DNA of 11,539 bases from contig JBEKFZ010000120.1 in the NCBI GenBank assembly GCA_050013075.1, positions 1 to 11,539 on the forward strand, read 5' to 3'. How positions within the stretch are numbered: position 1 is the stretch's first letter; every line of letters starts with the position of its first letter. Of this stretch, positions 5,282 to 11,539 are shown in pieces. A program made the position numbers and the translations under genes. Below the pieces are notes generated by a model. It did not search any database. It saw only the letters and a program-made list of their open reading frames with translations, and was not told the DNA's origin. This DNA is from JBEKIK01 sp050013075 (GTDB taxonomy: Bacteria > Planctomycetota > Planctomycetia > Pirellulales > Thermoguttaceae).

Positions 5282-8146
5282 CTACTTCGATTTTTCTTCC
5301 AGCGTTTTTACCGGCACCAGCCGGAAATCATCGTCGAATTGCAGCACCTTGAGAGTCTTGCCAAGGGGCAATTCGCGCAAGACGGATTCGATCTTCGACC
5401 GGTCGCCCACGATGACAATATCTAAATTATCGGGTTTCAAATATTTTTTCACCGCAGCGGAGATTTCAACGCTTGTGACGGCGGCCACGCCGGGCAGCAC
5501 GGTGTCGAAATAATTATCCGGCAGTTGGAATTTCACCAGCGTTTCCAATTGGGCGGCAAGCCCCGTGGAGGTCTCGAAGCCCGCCGGAAAGCCGCGGGTC
5601 AAGTATTTCTTGCTGAAATCGAGTTCCTCGTCTTCAACGGGCCGTTTGCCTGCAATGCCTTGCAGCTCGCTTATTAACTCCTTCAAGGCTGGTGCGGTGA
5701 CGGCGGTTTGCACGCTCGAGGAAGCAACGAAAGTGCCTAAATCGCGGGTGCGCCAATCGAACCTGGAACCGGCGCCATAGGTATACCCTTTATCTTCGCG
5801 GAGGTTCATGTTCAAGCGGCCGGTAAATTGTTCGCCCAGGGCCGCGTTCATTACCAAGAGCGGGAAGTAATCGGGCGTTTTGCGCACCGTGCCCACCAGC
5901 GCCACGGAAATGACCGACTGCGCCGCCCCGGGCTTATCGACCAAGGTAATCGCCGCCGGCTGGGCGGCTGGCGAATGAAATTTTGTTTTGCTCATCTTTC
6001 CCGGGTTTTTCCAGCCCGAAAATACTTTATCCAGTTCACCTTTGATTTCCTCAAGCGACGTATCGCCCGCAACGATTATCGTGGCTTGCTCCGGATCGGC
6101 CATGGCTTGGTGGAAGTTCTTCAGGTCCTTGCGGGTAATCGACTTCAGGCCGTCGATTGTGCCTTGGGTTGGCCGGCCATAGGGATGATCGTATCCATAG
6201 ATGGTTTGGGCGACTGCCAACTTGGCAAGTATCAAGGGCTCGTTGCGGATTTGAGCGAGATCGCCGATGGCAATGTTCCGTTGCCGCTCGAGTTCCGCCT
6301 CGGGGAAGGCGGGATGTTGTACAACATCACTGAAAATCTCCAGGGCTTTGCCCAGATGACGTTTCAAGGCGTATAATCTTGCCGACGTGTCGTCCAAGCC
6401 GGCGCCGATGGAAAGGCTTGCGCCGATATCGGCCAGTTCCTCGGCAATCTGTTCGGAGGCGCGTTTTTCCGTACCCTCATCCCATACCGAAGTCAGCAAG
6501 TCGGCAAGGCCGAGTTTTCCGGCCGGGTCATCGGCTTCTCCAAAAGGAAACGTGACGTGGACGCTCACCGCGGGCGTCTCGTGATTTTCCACGACAAGAA
6601 GATCCATTCCGTTTATGAGTTTTTCCCGTTGAATGGGCGGAAGATGAAACGTCGGTTCCGGCCCGGGCTTGGGCATGGTAGTGCGATCCGAATCTTCCGG
6701 CACGGCCGGCGTTTCGGGCAGAGGCGGCTGCTTGACGGATTTCGCCAACCGAACACGGGCCTCGGCGGCCGGTCCGCGGGGATCCGGAGTGATCGCGGTT
6801 TCCGTGCCGGGAACCACTTCTAAAACCACCCTATTTCGACTTAGGTACTGTTTCGCCACGCGCTGGACGCCCTGCGAATCGACTTCTCGAAACCGGGCGA
6901 AATCCTTGACAAGATATCCCGGATCCCCGGTCAAAACGTTGTACATGTTGAGTCGATCCGCACGGCCGTACCCGCTGATCCCCTCCAGCGACCGCACGAT
7001 CCAAGTTTCGCGGCGGGCCACGGCCCGGGCGATCTCGGACTGCTTGGGAGGCTCGTCTTGGATCCGCTGCAACTCTTCGTTTACCACGGATTCCAACCGG
7101 CTAAGTTCCTTGCCGGGGCGAGCCGTGGCGGTGATGCAGAAGCTTCCGCAAATTTCCTCGGACCCTTGCCACGCCCAAACATCTTGCGCGATTTGTTCGT
7201 CGCGGACCAGCCGCCGATAGAGCCGCGAGGTTTTACCGCCCGCCAAAATGTCGGCCAAAACATCCAACTCGGCGTCGTCCGCGGTGAACTCGGGAACTGT
7301 CAGCCAGTTGATGTACAAACGCGCCAGCCCGACGCGGTCCGTCATGCGGATGCGCTTCGATTCTTTTAACTCCGGAATCCAGGGCTTGAGCTTTTCCACT
7401 TTCGGCCCGGCGGGTATCGGGCCGAAATACTTCTCCACCAGCCGTTTGGCCGCGGCCGGATCGAAATCGCCGGCTATGCACAAACTGGCGTTGCCGGGAT
7501 GATAGTAACGGCGGAAAAAATTGACCACGTCCTCGCGCGACGCGGCGTCTATGTCGGCCATCGAGCCGATCGTGTCCCAACTGCACGGATGCTCCGGCGG
7601 CAACAAGGCGGCCATGATCGTTTCGTCGGTCAGCCCGTAGGGCCGATTTTCATAACTCTGCCGCCGCTCGTTTTTCACCACGCTGCGTTGATTATCCAGG
7701 CGGGCTTGCGTCAGGGCCGGCAGGAGAAAAGCCATCCGATCGGATTCCATCCACAAGGCAAGTTCCAGGAAGTTCGAGGGGACCGTCTCCCAATAGTTCG
7801 TTCGGTCGTCCGAGGTCGAGCCGTTGTTCTGCCCTCCGGCTTTTTCCAAGGGCAGATCATAATCCTTGTCGAAATGCTTCGATCCCTCAAACATTATGTG
7901 CTCGAAAAGATGCGCGAAACCCGTGCGCCCGGGCTGCTCGTTCTTGGAACCTACGTGATACCAAATATTCACCCCGACAATCGGCGTGGAATGATCCTCG
8001 TGTAAAATCACGTCCAGCCCGTTGGGCAAGGTGTATTTCTCAAAGGCGATTTTGGGAATGGAGACGTCGTTGGAGTCCGCGCCGATGCCGAGAGATGCAC
8101 ATACCGCGAAAAATAAGAATAACGATTTTAAAAACAACGATTTCAT
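5282..8146 (-). CDS. Exported M16-family zinc metallopeptidase (two-half, pitrilysin/PqqL-like)
   Basis: M16 peptidases cut peptides inside a clam-shaped chamber made from two homologous halves. Here both halves are in one chain of 954 residues. The N-terminal half has the inverted zinc motif HLFEH (residues 79-83; His79 and His83 bind zinc, Glu82 is the catalytic base) and the third zinc ligand, the Glu of VVKNERRQ (160), at the family spacing. The C-terminal half (from about 500) lacks HxxEH, reading GLADLLTSVWDEG there, but keeps the substrate-clamp Arg and Tyr in LREDKGYTYGAG. The start at 8146 gives a clear signal peptide (Lys, hydrophobic core, cleavage after GIGA at about 23), so it works in the periplasm or outside the cell. 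An in-frame ATG at 8176 would add ten residues ahead of the signal peptide and has no ribosome-binding site. The start at 8146 has only a weak AGAGAA upstream. The substrate is unknown. Confidence 0.93.
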   Translation of the reverse strand: MKSLFLKSLFLFFAVCASLGIGADSNDVSIPKIAFEKYTLPNGLDVILHEDHSTPIVGVNIWYHVGSKNEQPGRTGFAHLFEHIMFEGSKHFDKDYDLPLEKAGGQNNGSTSDDRTNYWETVPSNFLELALWMESDRMAFLLPALTQARLDNQRSVVKNERRQSYENRPYGLTDETIMAALLPPEHPCSWDTIGSMADIDAASREDVVNFFRRYYHPGNASLCIAGDFDPAAAKRLVEKYFGPIPAGPKVEKLKPWIPELKESKRIRMTDRVGLARLYINWLTVPEFTADDAELDVLADILAGGKTSRLYRRLVRDEQIAQDVWAWQGSEEICGSFCITATARPGKELSRLESVVNEELQRIQDEPPKQSEIARAVARRETWIVRSLEGISGYGRADRLNMYNVLTGDPGYLVKDFARFREVDSQGVQRVAKQYLSRNRVVLEVVPGTETAITPDPRGPAAEARVRLAKSVKQPPLPETPAVPEDSDRTTMPKPGPEPTFHLPPIQREKLINGMDLLVVENHETPAVSVHVTFPFGEADDPAGKLGLADLLTSVWDEGTEKRASEQIAEELADIGASLSIGAGLDDTSARLYALKRHLGKALEIFSDVVQHPAFPEAELERQRNIAIGDLAQIRNEPLILAKLAVAQTIYGYDHPYGRPTQGTIDGLKSITRKDLKNFHQAMADPEQATIIVAGDTSLEEIKGELDKVFSGWKNPGKMSKTKFHSPAAQPAAITLVDKPGAAQSVISVALVGTVRKTPDYFPLLVMNAALGEQFTGRLNMNLREDKGYTYGAGSRFDWRTRDLGTFVASSSVQTAVTAPALKELISELQGIAGKRPVEDEELDFSKKYLTRGFPAGFETSTGLAAQLETLVKFQLPDNYFDTVLPGVAAVTSVEISAAVKKYLKPDNLDIVIVGDRSKIESVLRELPLGKTLKVLQFDDDFRLVPVKTLEEKSK

Positions 8147-8257
8147 AAGATTCTCTTCGCGGTTTGAGATATCCAAACCAAATTAACGCCGGGAAGGCAA
8201 CGGCATGAAAAAACACAACTCCAGACGGCAGGCTGAACTGGAAAGGCGTGAAAACTG

Positions 8258-8286
8258 TGTATAGATGATTTGTCGGAGAATTTCAA
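8258..8286 (-). promoter_or_regulatory. Sigma70-type promoter of the M16 peptidase gene
   Basis: Read on the minus strand, TTGAAA (8286-8281) and TATACA (8263-8258) are separated by exactly 17 bases. Transcription would begin near 8250, giving a leader of about 100 bases before the start codon at 8146. Confidence 0.5.
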
Positions 8287-8463
8287 GCCCCGGCGATCTA
8301 AAAAGAAAGGCGTCTCGAACCGAACAATAGCTCGCCCAATTTAAGAATCCCGACCCCTTAATTCTTCCACCTTAAGCCCGACATATCGCGTGCTTATGGA
8401 GATATCCTGTATAAACCGTTCACTATTTTATTCACGCTGCTAATCCTGTCTCTAAACATCAAA

Positions 8464-8496
8464 CGGGGCCTGCCCCGAATATCGGAGCAGGCCCCG
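8464..8496 (-). terminator. Strong GC hairpin after the PEP-CTERM gene
   Basis: CGGGGCCTGC (8464-8473) and GCAGGCCCCG (8487-8496) form a perfect 10-bp stem with a 13-base loop that can pair a little further. On the minus strand it lies about 50 bases after the PEP-CTERM stop codon and is followed by TTTGATGTTT, a partial U-tract. It fits an intrinsic terminator separating this gene from the M16 gene. Confidence 0.65.
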
Positions 8497-8544
8497 AATT
8501 GCTGCAAAACTCAATGATTAACATCTATTGTCTGGAAAAGGCAA

Positions 8545-9387
8545 TTAGCTGCGTTTCCTGCGAATCAGAGCCAGTCCGCCAAACAGTCCGGCAATGCACA
8601 GCATTGTAATAGTTGACGGCTCGGGAGCTGTCAACACTATCTGGCCGGGCTCGGAAATCCGGTCTTCGATGACCGTGCCTCCACCGCCGTTGGCTGTAAT
8701 GTAGCCAGCAGCAATCCAGCCTGGTATATATATATCGTCGGGATCTATACCAGCGGGTAGCGATACCTTGCCGGTTCCACTGATATCTATTGTACACTGA
8801 GCTGGAGTCTCGCCATCAGCAGCCAGCCAGAACCAGCCCGTGTCTTTCAACTCGCCGCCGGACACGTTCACTTTACCGCCTATCCATAAATAGTTGGAAT
8901 GAGCGTAACCGCTGTACTGATTATACACTACATTCGGTCCGTCATGTGCCCACCAATCGTCCCCAATACAGAAGTTGTTGACGTCTATTGTGCCGCCGGT
9001 GCCGCCGGCGCCTAAGTTGAGTACAGCAGTCGCATCCGTGGCATGGCTATACAGTACGAAACCGCAATTGGCCGATCCTGAATAGGTGCCGCCCTGGATA
9101 TCGAGTTGACCGCCCAACTCTGGACCCCAGGTGTCATATGTAGCCGTTGATGCATTTTGCCCCAGACTAATTAGCGGGTTATGAGGATGTCCGCCGCCAA
9201 TCTCGGTGTTAGCTACAAGCATAAGAAACGTGTCTGGATCCACATCCGTAGTCGGCACAATTCCCAACGACCAGTTAGTTTTATCCATCCAGTCGTTGCT
9301 GTTCGTACCGAGCCACGTGTCTACCTGAGCGTAGGCGGTGCCGGCCATAGCCAGCACTAAAACAACATAAAACAGTTTTCTCACCAT
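8545..9387 (-). CDS. PEP-CTERM sorting domain-containing secreted protein
   Basis: A 280-residue exported protein. The N-terminus is a clear signal peptide (MVRKLF, a hydrophobic stretch, cleavage after TAYA at about residue 22). The C-terminus is a PEP-CTERM tag: PEP at about 255-257, a hydrophobic segment (ITMLCIAGLFGGLAL) and the basic end RRKRS. Such tags are cut by exosortase and direct proteins to the cell surface or into extracellular polymer. The middle is rich in Gly, Asn, Thr and Asp with beta-solenoid-like strands (GGTYSGSANCGFVLYS, WIGGKVNVSGGELKDTGWF) and has no catalytic motif I can name. The start at 9387 is chosen because GGGAGGA lies a few bases upstream; an in-frame ATG at 9432 would put 15 residues before the signal peptide. 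No exosortase gene is in the window. A structural or surface role is inferred only. Confidence 0.88.
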   Translation of the reverse strand: MVRKLFYVVLVLAMAGTAYAQVDTWLGTNSNDWMDKTNWSLGIVPTTDVDPDTFLMLVANTEIGGGHPHNPLISLGQNASTATYDTWGPELGGQLDIQGGTYSGSANCGFVLYSHATDATAVLNLGAGGTGGTIDVNNFCIGDDWWAHDGPNVVYNQYSGYAHSNYLWIGGKVNVSGGELKDTGWFWLAADGETPAQCTIDISGTGKVSLPAGIDPDDIYIPGWIAAGYITANGGGGTVIEDRISEPGQIVLTAPEPSTITMLCIAGLFGGLALIRRKRS

Positions 9388-9392
9388 AACAA

Positions 9393-9400
9393 TCCTCCCT
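9393..9400 (-). promoter_or_regulatory. Ribosome-binding site deciding the PEP-CTERM start
   Basis: On the minus strand AGGGAGGA ends five bases before the ATG at 9387. This strong Shine-Dalgarno match decides for this start over the upstream ATG at 9432. Confidence 0.75.
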
Positions 9401-9859
9401 TTTCTTAGAATAACTCTTCGGTGTTCAAACAACTTAGTAAAGTCAAAACAACGTCCATGCCCAAATGCTCCCTCATGGAAAAAATCCTTTGCTCGAAAAG
9501 AAAATAGATATTTTCCTCCGAGATCTCTTCGATTTCTTCTCAGTTAAACGGCAAAGACAGGGAAGTCGCTTTAGGCAAAAGGAAGAACGCTTTTCGGATC
9601 AAAAGGCCGGAACCTTTTTGGGCGTCTATAGGTTCGCAAAACAACACTAGAAGTTGATTTGGAATCTATCGCCCTGGAAAAACGGAAAAAAGCTTCTTAA
9701 TGCGGGCTTCTTCCCAAAAATCCGAAACGCTGCCTCATGAAATAAGGTGTTGATAAGAAATTAAGCAAAGCTGCAAAAGTTTTTTCCCACAGGATATCAC
9801 TCTTAATGTAATTAGATCACTCTAACTACAAGCCCCCTTCATTAGGAAGCCTATCTCAT

Positions 9860-9887
9860 AGTTTAATTTTTAAAAAAAGATTGTCAA
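9860..9887 (-). promoter_or_regulatory. Possible promoter of the PEP-CTERM gene
   Basis: On the minus strand a perfect TTGACA (9887-9882) is followed, after an AT-rich 16-base spacer, by TAAACT (9865-9860). It points towards the PEP-CTERM gene but would leave a leader of over 450 bases, so it may serve a different transcript. The -10 match is only moderate. Confidence 0.28.
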
Positions 9888-10285
9888 TGTACTATAGCGC
9901 ATAAATCATTCAATTATGCGAAGTTTTCCCATTGTTTATCTTCACTAGCCGGGCATATTAACCTAAATAGGGGGTGCGGTTTGAGGATATTACCATAGCG
10001 CGAATCCTTTATTCGACCTTGAAACGCCCATGACTGGCACGTCGTTTATAAAAACAGTTCCATTGCCATCAGGCCATTTACAACCATTTTGGAATACACG
10101 CGTCTATCCTGATCTTGCATCCTGAGGGAAATTCTTCAATCTGTTTTCTATTAGAGACCGATAAACGTATCAAGCAGCTTGATTTTGGGAGTCTTCGGCC
10201 ATACTATTGAGTGTCCGGGACAAGTCTGCGGAGTTTTTAATGCACTTGGCAACTATATTTCTCTTCACCCGCCGCTGCGCGTGTC

Positions 10286-10310
10286 GCTGTCCGGCCTAAG
10301 ACCGGACAGC
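10286..10310. repeat. Perfect GC hairpin in the long non-coding stretch
   Basis: GCTGTCCGG (10286-10294) and CCGGACAGC (10302-10310) form a perfect 9-bp stem with a seven-base loop. It lies about 170 bases upstream of the serine acetyltransferase gene and has no adjoining T-run on either strand. No gene ends nearby, so an ordinary terminator role is unlikely; a REP-like palindrome or part of a small RNA are the alternatives. Confidence 0.5.
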
Positions 10311-10445
10311 CCATCCATTTCTTGCCTAGTGCCGCTTTCTGTTTAATATTCACTTATTCGCACCATTAATGTGTGGAACAAAAAGATAGTATACGCAATA
10401 TTCACGGTCGACACGTTCCCGCACTGGAGCGAGGAATGAAAAAAA

Positions 10446-10478
10446 CTAATCCCTAGCCTCTAATCCCTATCCCCTAAC
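10446..10478 (+). repeat. CTAATCCCTA direct repeat just before the serine acetyltransferase gene
   Basis: CTAATCCCTA occurs perfectly at 10446-10455 and 10460-10469, then a degenerate TCCCCTAAC ends two bases before the start codon at 10481. The array resembles (CCCTAA)n and takes the place where a ribosome-binding site would be expected. Confidence 0.6.
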
Positions 10479-10480
10479 TT

Positions 10481-11434
10481 ATGGCCACCGACATCCGCTT
10501 AAAAGAGAACCTGCCGCTGTTGACCGAACGGATCGTAGACACATACGCCGAGGTAAACAGCATTCATCACCTGGGCCACTGCCCGTTGCCCAATTACGAG
10601 ACGGTCATCGCCGCGACCGAGGATCTGAAAGAGATTTTATATCCCGGCTACCGGCGCCGCGACGGCCTGCACCTGGGTAATGTTACCTATCACGTGGGCG
10701 AGTTGATCGACCGCATGCACGACACGCTCACGCAGCAAATCGCCAGGGCGCTAAGGCACGAGTCGTCAAAAAATCCGCAGTGCGATCCGCGCTTGAGCCA
10801 GGATTTGGAGGCCCTTGGCCAGACCAAGGCCGTGGCTTTTTTGGAGCAACTGCCCGAGTTGCGCAAGGTCCTGGCCCTGGACGTGGAGGCCGCTTACGCC
10901 GGCGATCCGGCCTGCAAATCGCTGGACGAAGTGATCTTCTGCTATCCCGGCTTGGAAGCCATCACCGTATACCGCCTGGCTCATCTCCTGCACCGGCTCA
11001 AAGTGCCCCTGATACCGCGGATGATGACCGAATGGGCCCACGGCCGGACGGGCATCGACATCCATCCCGGCGCAAATATCGGCAAGTATTTTTTCATCGA
11101 TCACGGCACGGGCGTTGTGGTAGGCGAGACCACGGACTTGGGCGATTGGGTAAAACTCTATCAAGGCGTCACCCTGGGCGCATTGAGTTTCGCCACCGAC
11201 GCCGAGGGAAACCTGGTCCGAGGCACGAAACGCCATCCAACAATCGAAGACCGCGTGGTGATCTACGCCAACGCCACCATACTCGGCGGAAATACGGTCA
11301 TCGGCCACCATTCAGTGATCGGCTCGAGCGTGTGGCTTACACACTCGATCCCCCCGCACACCACGGTGATTATGGAAAACCCCAAACTCCGCATGCGCGG
11401 CGAACAGTTCGACCAGGCGGATTGGGTAATTTAA
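10481..11434 (+). CDS. Serine O-acetyltransferase (EpsC/CysE type)
   Basis: The enzyme (EC 2.3.1.30) transfers acetyl from acetyl-CoA to L-serine, giving O-acetylserine, the direct precursor of cysteine, in the cytoplasm. The 317-residue protein has an N-terminal helical part (to about 175), including FCYPGLEAITVYRLAHLL, and then the left-handed beta-helix of hexapeptide repeats. Key motifs are GIDIHPGANIGK with Asp193 and FFIDHGTGVVVGET with His208, the catalytic pair of the family, followed by YQGVTLGALSF and IYANATILGGNTVIG. The longer helical N-terminus matches the EpsC-like form seen in many bacteria rather than the roughly 270-residue enterobacterial CysE. The ATG is the first start after an in-frame TAA at 10475, and no ribosome-binding site is visible; CCCTA-rich repeats lie there instead. 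The cysteine synthase partner is not in the window. Confidence 0.94.
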   Translation: MATDIRLKENLPLLTERIVDTYAEVNSIHHLGHCPLPNYETVIAATEDLKEILYPGYRRRDGLHLGNVTYHVGELIDRMHDTLTQQIARALRHESSKNPQCDPRLSQDLEALGQTKAVAFLEQLPELRKVLALDVEAAYAGDPACKSLDEVIFCYPGLEAITVYRLAHLLHRLKVPLIPRMMTEWAHGRTGIDIHPGANIGKYFFIDHGTGVVVGETTDLGDWVKLYQGVTLGALSFATDAEGNLVRGTKRHPTIEDRVVIYANATILGGNTVIGHHSVIGSSVWLTHSIPPHTTVIMENPKLRMRGEQFDQADWVI

Positions 11435-11438
11435 ACTC

Positions 11439-11467
11439 TTGAAAATCTAGAGGCAATTTTATATAAT
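11439..11467 (+). promoter_or_regulatory. Near-consensus sigma70 promoter
   Basis: TTGAAA (11439-11444) and a perfect TATAAT (11462-11467) are separated by 17 bases, starting just after the serine acetyltransferase stop codon. The predicted start of transcription near 11474 leaves only about 16 bases of leader before the next gene. It is the best promoter match in the window. Confidence 0.7.
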
Positions 11468-11489
11468 TAAATCCATTGGAGATAGAATC

Positions 11490-11539
11490 ATGCCTCAAGT
11501 TTATATTCCCGATCCGCTGTTTAAAGAGATTGAAAAGGC
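11490..11539 (+). CDS. Start of an unidentified small gene (N-terminal 16 codons)
   Basis: The ATG at 11490 has GGAG eight bases upstream and a near-consensus promoter ahead, so a real gene begins here. The visible peptide MPQVYIPDPLFKEIEK resembles the N-terminal strand and first helix of ribbon-helix-helix type DNA-binding proteins or antitoxins (V-I-PD-L...IE), but 16 residues are too few for a call. The gene is cut off by the window end. Confidence 0.6.
   Translation, partial: MPQVYIPDPLFKEIEK

Larger units (their letters stand above)
9388..10480. other. About 1.1 kb without a convincing gene
   Basis: The stretch between the PEP-CTERM gene (minus) and the serine acetyltransferase gene (plus) has stops in all frames at short intervals. 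The only open frame of note (9465-9650, plus, 61 codons) has no ribosome-binding site and no recognisable motif. The part from about 9650 to 9960 is markedly AT-rich, with long A and T runs. Small hairpins are present: CGCATAA/TTATGCG (9898-9904 and 9914-9920), ATCAAG/CTTGAT (10169-10174 and 10178-10183) followed by TTTT, and a strong one at 10286-10310. The region presumably carries the start signals of both divergent genes; a small RNA is possible but not shown. Confidence 0.6.

Noticed and set aside
9465..9650. 61-codon plus-strand frame in the long non-coding stretch
   Set aside because: No ribosome-binding site, composition like the surrounding AT-rich DNA, and no recognisable motif. A real small protein cannot be excluded, but I cannot support it.
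10035..10050. Possible sigma54 promoter (TGGCACG) in the non-coding stretch
   Set aside because: The -24 element fits, but the -12 position reads TTAT instead of TTGC, and it points away from the PEP-CTERM gene.
10436..10456. Six-codon leader peptide (ATG AAA AAA ACT AAT CCC TAG) before the serine acetyltransferase gene
   Set aside because: GAGGA abuts the ATG without the required spacing, there are no Cys or Ser codons as expected of an attenuation leader, and the codons are part of the CCCTA repeat.

Overview
The window most resembles a Planctomycetota chromosome. The evidence is a secreted protein with a PEP-CTERM sorting tail, a divergent EF-G paralogue, a long two-half M16 peptidase with a signal peptide, weak ribosome-binding sites on several genes, and intergenic gaps full of palindromic repeats. 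The phylum is inferred from gene style; there is no rRNA gene to confirm it.

Left part (1-3770, plus strand): the C-terminal end of hisH and a complete hisA, two histidine biosynthesis genes. They are separated by the decayed 3' end of an IS256-family insertion sequence on the opposite strand. A 260-base gap packed with inverted repeats follows, then a 699-residue EF-G-like GTPase whose G3 motif reads DTPGY instead of DTPGH. Two back-to-back hairpins follow its stop codon. One shares a 21-base repeat, in inverted orientation, with the gap upstream of the gene.

Middle (3780-5280) is a small accessory stretch. It holds a DUF104-like antitoxin and MazF/PemK-like toxin pair behind a sigma70-type promoter, an 87-residue conserved-looking small protein, and an AT-rich orphan gene on the minus strand.

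Next (5280-8290, minus) comes a 954-residue exported M16 zinc metallopeptidase. It has one intact zinc site in the N-terminal half and a degenerate C-terminal half, and a good promoter lies about 100 bases upstream. The orphan gene lies 35 bases behind it on the same strand and may be co-transcribed.

Right part: a minus-strand PEP-CTERM protein (8545-9387) with its own terminator-like hairpin; about 1.1 kb without a convincing gene (9388-10480), AT-rich in its left half; an EpsC/CysE-type serine O-acetyltransferase (10481-11434, plus), preceded by a CCCTA-rich repeat; and the first 16 codons of another gene behind a near-consensus promoter.

I see no CRISPR array, tRNA, rRNA or complete mobile element, and no clear new multi-gene system. 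The most unusual signals are the structured repeats around the EF-G-like gene, the IS scar at the hisH stop codon, and the long non-coding stretch upstream of the PEP-CTERM gene.
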